DNA of 64,000 nt from Lineus longissimus (Eukaryota; Nemertea; Pilidiophora; Heteronemertea; Lineidae). The notes under the pieces were generated by a model. The model saw only the letters and a program-made list of their open reading frames with translations. It made no database searches and was not told the DNA's origin. Positions 47,301 to 55,804 of the stretch are shown here, piece by piece; positions within the stretch are counted from its first letter, which is position 1, and each line of letters starts with the position of its first letter. The DNA is taken from assembly GCF_910592395.1 (NCBI RefSeq), contig NC_088323.1, positions 2,170,001 to 2,234,000 of the forward strand, given 5' to 3'. The translations under genes and the position numbers were made by a program.

Positions 47301-49784
47301 ATATTTGAGGTATTAATTAAACATAAATACATAAGAAAGGCTTTAGTTTACGCTATTGAATCAGCCTAGGCTACTGGGAAAAGCCTACTCATTTCTGATG
47401 CTGACTACCAACTAGGTTACAGAGGCAACACTGAAGACCAAAATTAGCAAAGTTTCATAAAGCAAATTTCATAAATAAGGACAAACATGAAAACTAAACC
47501 ATTTTGAACAGGAATTAATTGAGATATTTTTGTAGTTGTTTGAAACACTTATGATGCTCACCTGCGGTTGTGCCATCAGTAGAATCCTTTGCCGATGACC
47601 AGAATCCCCCGGGGGTGTCTGGATCAAACATGATCTCTATGCTCCCATCGCTCTTCACCATCAGTTCATACACCTCGAATGCGAGGGGCGTGCCAGCCTT
47701 CACAGTGAATGACTTATCCTTCTGGTCATCGACTGAACCACTCTCGTTGATGTCAACGACTTCCAGCTGAAGTGGAATTCAAAATAATAAGGAGCTAATC
47801 TTTTATCAGTGCAGTTTCAAGCTATGCAAATCATACCTATTTACGGTAGGTTTAAGGAATTAATACCACGCACCAAGCTGGCTGCTTGTGGTTGTCTGAC
47901 CGCTTGTAGCCCAAAAAAGCAAAGCAAAACCCTAGGTGCCAGCCGGGGGTTATAGATGTAGTCCACACCTTGGTTGCAACACCAAGGACTGCTACTGCTT
48001 GGATTGAAGTAATGCACATACGTGATCTAAGTATAAATGTACATATACAAATCAAACTGGAAATGTGGTTTTCCCACTCATAGCATCTACTCAGCCAATC
48101 TGAAAATAATGATGCGTTAACATGTTATGGTTCATTACAATTTTTTCAAACCCATCATGCATCACTCATCCCTGGACATCCCTTTTTGACCACGCGGAAA
48201 TCTGTCAGCATGCAGGTTTCCCTACCACTCCTCCACCAAGACATGCAAACTATAGACACGCTGGAGGTACACCTCTCTCACATCACCAACACCACAAACC
48301 TTTTAGAGATTAACAGCAGACATATCTACCTTCTTCTCAATAAGAGACCCAACTTCTTCAGCCACTTTTACCACAATCTTGGGTGTGGTGCTGTCAGATT
48401 TGGTGGACTTTGAAGGCAAGCACTATTTAAGGTAAAGAAACCGACTTAGGTAAACATCTGATGTCCTTTACCCTTCAGGCAATGTTGGGAAAAGATGCTC
48501 ACGATCTCAATCGAATCATGGCAACCAGACATTGTCCCCTCTCTTTCAATACTGACCAAAACACCAGCAAAGTAGTTCTAGTAGTAAGGGATACTAATAG
48601 TCGATGCAAGGAGGATAAAACATAAATAAGCATAATGGAAACATACCTTTGACTGCACCTCCTTTGAGTCCTGCATTCAATGGAATAAAAGAAGGGAACA
48701 CTTTGACTTTCAAGTTCACATTTCATTCAAACCATGGTAAGTTATTTTACTAGGGTTGTTTCTTTAGCTACTACAATGTTGCACAGTAAACCGCTAAATT
48801 TTGCGAATAAAAATAAAACTCACGAAAAATATCTTTGTATTTTTTAGGAATTTTTCTGACATGCAAAAAAGTGACGTGAAAATTAGGCGGTTTACAGTAT
48901 CGGGTTAGTGAATTATTGTGTCTTTTTAATTTTCATCAAATTGCTTAAAACGCAAAACGCTTGCTTCAATAAAGTACACACTACAAGTACCTTATCGATG
49001 TCTATCTCCTCGCTGGCTTTCTTTTCCGTGTCTAAGGTAATGACGCAATCTTGAGTCGTCCTAGCGATGCCCACCACTACACATAGGACCTTACGGTGTT
49101 TGAGACGTGTTTGCTTCACTAAGCTGTGGTCAAGGTTCAACTTCCTGAAAGTGGAGGTAAGGAAGTTAGACCAGATAAAGAAAAATAATAGAAATCAATG
49201 TTGGAAGAACATTTATTTTACTGGTTGTGCACTGGAACATTTCGTCAACATCTCATACTTCTGTTCTGGTTTTTTTTGTGTCACTTACATGATATTATCT
49301 CCAGAACAATTACAGGCCAGCAATTCTGACGGGACATGAGTAGGCCTGAACAAAGGGACAAATATATTGCTCACTTTGATTTCATGACCTCGAGAAGCTT
49401 CTGCGCATCAGCCACTTCCTTTTCCACGTCACCAAAGTTCGACTCCACATGTACATAATCACTCCCAGAAAGATCCACCTCAAATACCGCTTTAATTTTG
49501 GCACCAAATTTCCCAGAGAGAGACACTTTTGACTTCTTGGAGTACTTCTCCACAAATATATCTTTTGTGACAGGGACGTCTGTGAGTTTTTCCTGTCCTA
49601 TGATAATCTCCTCCAAACTGAAGTCTTGAGTTTGATATTTTGGGCTCTGCCAAAAGAATCGTCGGTTCTTCTTCACAACAATTTGGAGTGGTTTAAATGC
49701 ATCTGCTTCAAAAAGGGATGGCACCGGATGCAAGCAGTCCTCGCCAGCCTGTTTTACAAAGTCGTGTATGGATGCCTCAAACAT
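44353..49784 (-). CDS. GSDME: Gasdermin, GSDME/pejvakin-like pore-forming protein
   Basis: Nine exons from the 5' end: 49784-49375, 49144-48991, 48670-48647, 48407-48330, 47766-47562, 46314-46190, 45897-45766, 45336-45187 and 44568-44353, giving 497 residues (human GSDME 496). The N-terminal pore-forming domain starts MFEASIHDFVKQAGE. It has the basic VVKKNRRFFWQSPKYQ segment, like GSDME and pejvakin, then LNLDHSLVKQ and KVLCVVVGIARTTQDC. It ends with PLAFEVYELMVKSDGSIEI and GGFW. A linker with DSTD-G (residues 283-286, at 47575-47586) follows, then a helical C-terminal domain of the autoinhibitory type. Gasdermins are cytosolic, and proteolysis frees the N-domain to perforate membranes (pyroptosis). 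The DxxD site suggests caspase-3/7-type activation. A 24-nt exon 3 and the leader exon (likely spliced 5' UTR) are the least certain parts. Confidence 0.92.
44895..45115. mobile_element. Foldback element family B, copy 1 (near-perfect palindrome, 221 bp)
   Basis: It lies in the last gasdermin intron. Arms of about 95 bp are almost perfectly inverted, from GTGACTCGCTCTACCAAAAC through CTATTGTTGACCTTTTGT. Its outer flanks are ATTT on both sides. A related copy lies at 55027-55214. Confidence 0.85.
47575..47586 (-). other. Codons of the DxxD caspase-type motif in gasdermin
   Basis: The four codons GAT TCT ACT GAT (DSTD, followed by Gly) lie just after the N-terminal domain. Human GSDME is cut by caspase-3 at a DMPD site in the equivalent linker. 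Confidence 0.65.
48783..48899. mobile_element. Foldback element with TACTGTAAA-type termini, second copy
   Basis: It lies in a gasdermin intron. The left end is ACAGTAAACCGCTAAATTTT. The right end, on the minus strand, is TACTGTAAACCGCCTAATTT. It is AT-rich and about 117 bp. Confidence 0.6.
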
Positions 49785-51271
49785 CTTCTTTAAAAACCTT
49801 CGTCGGTGGGAGCAGGACCAGCAACTGACGTTAATATATCAACTGAAATATAAGACAATGATAAGAACAAGACCTCCAGGGTGATTGATATCATTTTCAA
49901 TATGGCAGTAGACAACCTTGGAGGAATTATACTTGACAAGTATAATTCCTCCAAGAGACAACATAAAACATACACTGATACAGACGTTAAATCGGGAATA
50001 TAGGACAAACTATTTCAAACCGAAGTCGTTGAATGCAGATTATGAGAGGGTACATGCCCAAAACACTTTGGAACATGCCAGTTGAAATAAGACATGAAAA
50101 AAATGAGTGCACTATGACTATGCCTTCAAGTTTCACAACTGCAGAGTGAACAGGTGAAAGTGAAAGAAAGCAAAACAAAAACCAGCGTTTCTCACCTGTT
50201 TGGACGTTGTTAAACGCTGAAGTGAAAGTCGAACCTGTTACCTGGTGAGACTTCAAATACTACTTCTGGCTATCAACAATGTCAATAGTAAAATACCAGC
50301 GTCTGATTGGGTATAGGCTAATATGGGAAAAATAGAGCACTTTTTTTACCGCTGTTGACAGATTGACGATCACTTCCTGGTTCTTTAAATCGACCTCGAC
50401 CTTTGACCTGCTTTGGTTTCTATCATTGCCGTTAGTGTCGCTAGTATACAATATTGGTTCTAGTTCTTCGATCTGCCGCTAGGATTCCGTCCTTGGATGT
50501 CAGCTTAACGGCCGCGTCGGAAGGAATCAAATCGCCGCTATATACTACGAAAGCCCAGAAGGCTCATTCAATATTCAAAATTAAAAATTGGAAATATCCA
50601 ACAAAAATTGAAGTTTGAAGTTTGAACTATGCTCTTCTTTGACTTCAAAATTTGAAATTTGAAATATTGAATTAAAGAAGTACATTTTGAATAAAGAGTT
50701 TGCATTGCATTGATGAATTTCAGGGGAAAACTTACTTCATTTTCGGATTGGTCTTTTGCTGTACATTACCACATGTATTTTCCTGTACATTTGATTCCAC
50801 ACTGCTAGTGCTACAGAGCAGTTAGTAGTACTGCCAGTAGAACTTATATTTATAAGGTATTCTTCTTGATAGCATTTCAGCGAAAGCATTGAGTTCTTAG
50901 GTTGCTGGTTGCTAAATGTCACCGATCGCGCAGCAGCAATCAGTATAGGGGCCAAAGAGTCGGAGGTTTGTTTGAAATTGAAGACGAAGTCGCCTATGAC
51001 CCCATGTCAGGCTTCACAGCCGCCAACCCACATGCTCAAAGTGGTTAATCTGATAATCGAGTGAAGAGGGAGAAAAGAAGTCATATTCGAGTTGTACTCA
51101 TCAAAGGTCGTGCCCTCTTCATTCACATCTTGGTAGAAAATGGCAAAACCAATACTAAACGCCTACCTCACATAGAATTCTCTATCTTTGCAGAAAAGAC
51201 AGCATATTGATGATTTGAGATTTGTGGGACGCCTCTTGTTAGACCTGAACCTTCACCACTCTGATTGAAAG
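49785..51271. other. Intergenic region between the gasdermin gene and CLP1 (divergent)
   Basis: The two genes are divergent, so this holds both promoters and probably a gasdermin leader exon. A perfect 39-bp hairpin (49917-49955) and an AT-rich stretch with repeated GAAGTTTGAA/TTCAAA words (50560-50700) are the only structure seen. No other exon is recognised. Confidence 0.55.
49917..49955. repeat. Perfect hairpin, 18-bp arms and 3-base loop
   Basis: CTTGGAGGAATTATACTT, then GAC, then the exact inverted copy AAGTATAATTCCTCCAAG. It lies about 130 bp upstream of the gasdermin start codon. Confidence 0.85.
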
Positions 51272-54200
51272 ATGTCAGAAGTACAGAAAGAGGAGGTGAG
51301 TAATATTAATAAGATAAAGCCAACCCTCCACAGTCATTGAAAAAGAATGCACAGCGAGAGACATAGATTTTCGTCTGGAAATTTCAGGTGCAAATCGGCC
51401 TTACGTTACTTCTTTTTATTTGAGAATCTACTCTGACTTAACCTTGATAATTGTCCATCCCATTGTATAGTTGAGAATTGTAACTTTTATATGAGGCCTT
51501 GATCCAAAGATTCTGTTAGTTTAGTTGAGAATTGTAACTTTTATATGAGGCCTTGATCCAAAGATCCCGTTAGTTAGTTTTCTGTTGAGATTACCGAGGA
51601 GATACATTTTGTGCTGCCATAATGATTGTGTTTGTTTTCAGACAACGAGGAGCGAGTACAAGCTGGAGGCAGATACAGAGCTCAGATTTGAAGTGGAACA
51701 TAACGCTTCAGTACAATTAGAGGTTTGTGTAACTGTAAAGCACTCTATCATTCAAAGATAATGCATAACACAAGCGGTAAATGAAAAAATCCTTGAATTT
51801 GATCATAAAACTCCATATTTATTCTATTTCAGCTAGTTGAAGGCAAGGCCGAGTTGTTTGGTTCGGAACTGACAAAGAATAAACGCTACTCCTTTCCCTC
51901 CCAGTCCAAGGTGGCGATCTTCACCTGGCAAGGATGCATACTCATGATATCCTTTAAGAACAAAGGCTTCATAAAACTAGGAACTTTTTCTGCGCTCAGA
52001 ATCTTTTAGATTTACGCTCGACAGCCATCTCTTTTCCTGTAACAAAGTAAACTGTCCTAGAAAGTTCTGACGTAGAGCCCCAGGGTTTGGTAGTCAGGTG
52101 ATCAACCTTTAGTCTACCACCAATTGAAAATGAGCACATTTAGCTTTGCAAACATTTCCTTAACACTGTGTAACTGTCAGGTAAGACTGAAGTAGCTTAT
52201 ATCGCCAAGGACACACCAATGACGATGTATGTGAATACTCACGCTGCGCTGGAGCAGATGAGACAAGCTGCTGACTCGGACAAATCAAGAGGGCCCAGGG
52301 TACGTTTTTCCATATCTTATGAGCTTTCTGCTTGACACATTGGAGCAGAAACATTTCCCTGAGAGCTTGGCGACACACGACAGTCTGTTTCCCAAGTCCG
52401 GTCTTGTTCATGCGGACATCATTTTCTCTCAATGATGAATTGCAATCAATCGTGGCTTCATGACTATTCATCTTCTCTTCATAGGTAATGGTGGTGGGCC
52501 CAACAGACGTCGGCAAAACAACTGTTTGCAGTATCTTATTGAACTATGCCGTCCGAGTGGGTAGAGCGCCCGTGTTTGTCGATCTTGATGTCGGTCAGAG
52601 TAATATTGGTATTCCGGGAACGATAGGTGAGTCTACTCTCATGTTTTTTTCCCTCAAATCCAGTTTGTACTTATAGTTTCAAGGCCATTTGAGATGAAGA
52701 AAGGCCTCCTTACTCAGTTGCTTTTCATAATGACAGGTACATACACTTTTTGATAATGAGTGTGGGAGCCCACAGAAAAGTTGTATTCTTATTTGTATTT
52801 CAGGAGCACTTATAGTAGAACGGCCAGCAGATGTAGAAGACGGCTTTGCAGAATCAGCGCCCCTTGTCTATCACTTTGGTTACAATACGCCATCACCTAA
52901 TTTAGATCTCTACAATCTGTTAGTCTCCAGATTAGCTCTTGTTTGTAATCAGAGGTGCGAGAATAGTAAAAAAGGTATGTATCAAAATTGATAAAAAAAG
53001 TAAGTTTTAGGACTATTCTGTCTCAAAGTGCTCTTCATTCATTCCCAGGCCTCACCCAGAAATATTTCTGCAGAAAGCACAGAACGCAAATACTGCACTA
53101 CACTTAGCCATTTAAGGCCAATTGAAAGTACCAAGGTGTAGTTTCCAAAAAGGCATGAAAATTTAGTGGATTACAGTCATTTAATGCCAGTTGCTTATTG
53201 CAAATTTTTCTGCTTCAGCAAATACAAGTGGTATCATAATAAACACATGTGGTTGGGTGCGATCGGGAGGTTACCAGTGTATCATCCATGCTGCTGGAGC
53301 GTTTGAGGTGGATGTGATTATCGTCTTGGATCAGGAACGGTTACACAGCGAACTAGTACGAGATATGCCAGATTTTGTGAAGGTGTTATTGTTACCGAAA
53401 TCAGGAGGGGTGAGTTTATGAAATGCTGAAGTTCACCTTTTTATGTGACGGTTTTCCGTAGAGAATCTTTGCTCAAAGCACTATACCAAGAGTCTTCCAT
53501 GGACCAGGTGCTCTGCGCGAAGAACAATGGATTTAAGTCAGTGAGTCTTGCATGCTTGTCAAAGCAATCATTCCAAAATTAGTTTTAAAACGAGTCAAAT
53601 TTTTTCCTTCGAAATTATATAGCATATCATTGACTTGTCTTTCCAATTTTAGGTTGTTGAGAGAAGCAAAGAGTTCCGAGGCCAGTCAAGAGAGAGACGA
53701 ATCAAAGAGTATTTCTATGGACGGCGAAATAATTTATATCCACATTCCTTTGAAATTAGATTTTCTGATGTCAAGACTTTCAAAATTGGTGGTAAGAGGT
53801 GTTTGTAGGTGCCAAATGTTGGAGAGAAAAACATTGTCTAGACTCTACAAGCTAGTGTAATATAATCTGATTGAGTGTTGAGTAAATGATGTGCGTACTG
53901 GAAGAACAGAGAGAAATAATGGCCAAAGGACACGACCCGATCTGAGAAATAGGTAGTCACAACTTACATTGAATATTTATTGTGATGTTTTGTTCTTCAT
54001 CTTCTAGCCCCAGTCATTCCAGAATCTTGTATGCCATTGGGAATGAAGGCTGACGATAACAAGACAAAGTTAGTCCCGCTTCAACCAGGTAGATATCCTA
54101 TTGTAGACATCTAGTTCAAAACATCAAGCCCAATGTGAAAAGAATTCCTCAACTATATCAGTACCATCCTGTACTGCTTGATTCTCTTTCTTTTGTCTCT

Positions 54201-54549
54201 AGGTATGAATCTTCTCAACCACATCTTAAGTGTCAGTATGGCAGTAACGAAGGATGAGGACATCGTCCAGACAAATGTGGCTGGATTCATAGTTGTGTAA
54301 GTAGTTCTCTCCTGTATTTCATAAAGGCAATGTCAAACTTACAGATGGCAGTGACAAGTTGGCAGCAGGGCAAGCTCTTACACTACATTTACAATCCATT
54401 AAGCTAATATAACAATTTGCTCATTTTTCAGTACCGAAGTGAACATGGACCGGCAGACAATGAGTGTGCTATCTCCATCACCGAGACCCCTGCCCAGGAA
54501 CATTCTTGTTCTAATGGATGTACAGTTCATGGATATGACCCTAAAATGA
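51272..54549 (+). CDS. CLP1: CLP1, polynucleotide 5'-hydroxyl kinase of the mRNA 3'-end and tRNA-splicing machinery
   Basis: Eleven exons: 51272-51295, 51642-51722, 51833-51946, 52174-52299, 52485-52626, 52804-52974, 53219-53409, 53653-53791, 54008-54088, 54203-54296 and 54432-54549, giving 426 residues (human 425). The N-terminal domain reads [19 protein letters not shown] and KVAIFTWQG. The kinase domain has the Walker A loop GPTDVGKTT (residues 120-128) and [14 protein letters not shown]. Further conserved blocks are [30 protein letters not shown] and [12 protein letters not shown]. The C-terminus is [20 protein letters not shown]1 phosphorylates RNA 5'-OH ends and is nuclear, in cleavage factor II and the tRNA-splicing endonuclease complex. 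Intron 3 carries U12-type signals with odd ends. AATAAA at 54946-54951 fits the transcript end. Confidence 0.97.
51469..51576. repeat. 54-bp tandem duplication in CLP1 intron 1
   Basis: AGTTGAGAATTGTAACTTTT...GATCCAAAGAT is repeated once with a 54-bp offset (second copy starts 51523) and only a few differences. This points to a recent duplication. Confidence 0.85.
51947..52173 (+). other. U12-type intron in CLP1 with non-canonical ends
   Basis: The 5' end is ATATCCTTT, the exact U12 AT-type donor. TTCCTTAAC, the exact U12 branch site, lies 10-11 nt before the 3' end. Reading frame and alignment to CLP1 ([13 protein letters not shown]) require the next exon to start at CTG (52174). The intron would then end in AA. 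Ending at the adjacent AC would shift the frame by one. Confidence 0.75.
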
Positions 54550-54945
54550 TGGATGACATTGTGTACACACGAGACAGTGCCAGAGAAATATTGATACACG
54601 GAATAGGATTGTCCATTTTGATAATTTGTTATCTGTGTCTGAAGATTTTATCCAAAAGTGCATTTATCTTCCACACCAAATACAGTTGTGCATTTCTATG
54701 ATCATCGTTGTCCGTCAGTCCAAAACTCTCTTCACTGAGGTAAGAAGTTTTGGACTGATGTACACCAATGATGAATCATTCATTAATAAGGTAAAGTCTG
54801 TTGTTACAGGCCATCACAACTCCCAAGGTAGCAGCATATGGTTATCTAAAATATCAGGTTCTGTTATGAAAATACTGTACATTTGCAGGGGATATTACGT
54901 TATTGAATCATTCTATGCATTGAATACTTCAAATATTTTATATTG

Positions 54946-54951
54946 AATAAA
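54946..54951 (+). terminator. Polyadenylation signal of CLP1
   Basis: AATAAA lies about 400 nt after the CLP1 stop codon. Confidence 0.55.
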
Positions 54952-55026
54952 TGCTTTCTATGTAGATTAAAGTCATTGTTTGCTCATTTCTCACGGGTTC
55001 TGCATTGAAAGGGTGAATACATATTT

Positions 55027-55214
55027 GTGACCCGTTCCAGCAAAACCAGTCGCATGTCGCTCTGAGCTTGGCAGGTTGAGACGGACTGTTTGTTCATTTC
55101 ACTATTGTCTGCCTTTTGTGAAATCTGACGACATCAATTTCTTCTGTTATCTCCAGGTGTCATATAGGCTCATCTTATGTGCGACATGCGACTGGTTTTG
55201 CTAGAACGGGTCAC
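55027..55214. mobile_element. Foldback element family B, copy 2 (188 bp)
   Basis: The termini are GTGACCCGTTCCAGCAAAAC and its inverted copy. The left half matches the copy at 44895 through TTTGTTCATTTCACTATTGT. The right half keeps only the outer arm, so the palindrome is broken. ATTT flanks both ends. Confidence 0.75.
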
Positions 55215-55804
55215 ATTTGAGTTTGTTTTTGCATAATCATGTACAGTCGCACTGTACATGAAAAGGCTACATCAGAGACTTTGACTGAGGATTGCATGCA
55301 CATCTTCGCGGGTTGCCCAGGACTTCGGACTGTAACTGTAACAAGGAAGAAGTGGTCTGAGGTTATTTTCCTGAAAGGTCAGCTGATGGAGGACACCTTT
55401 GGGTAGGGGCTTAATTTCATCACTGCAGTGACAAAGACTGTCTCAGTGGTGCAACTGTTGGAACTATTCAGTTTGAAGATACAATGTAAGACATCAACTT
55501 GGTGAAAGATGGTGAATGAACAGCCTGTCACCGTGTTCAGGAGAAAAGGCCAAGTCTAGTATTGAGAGAATTCATAGTACTTGTCATTGGGCTCATATAT
55601 TTTTGAAATTCCCTCCACCAACCTCACACCAGAAGACTGGATGTGACCTGGAGACAAGATTGTCCTAGTTTCATAATCTCCTCATTTCTTCACGTGTTCT
55701 TTTCTTACTTGATTAGTTTCACGTTGCTCCACTCTATTTGGCGTATACCAGTTGTGTCTTATGAAATTTGAGGAGTTTGACCACTTTGTCTTCGGCACTT
55801 TTGA

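Larger units (their letters stand above)
54550..55804. other. Intergenic region between CLP1 and PNPO
   Basis: This holds the CLP1 3' UTR with AATAAA at 54946-54951, foldback element family B copy 2 (55027-55214) and about 590 bp of PNPO 5' flank. No exon is seen. Confidence 0.6.

Noticed and set aside
51947..52010. Read-through of CLP1 exon 3 into ISFKNKGF... as a truncated isoform
   Set aside because: It ends at a stop within about 20 codons. Family alignment continues at 52174 instead, so this is the start of the U12-type intron.
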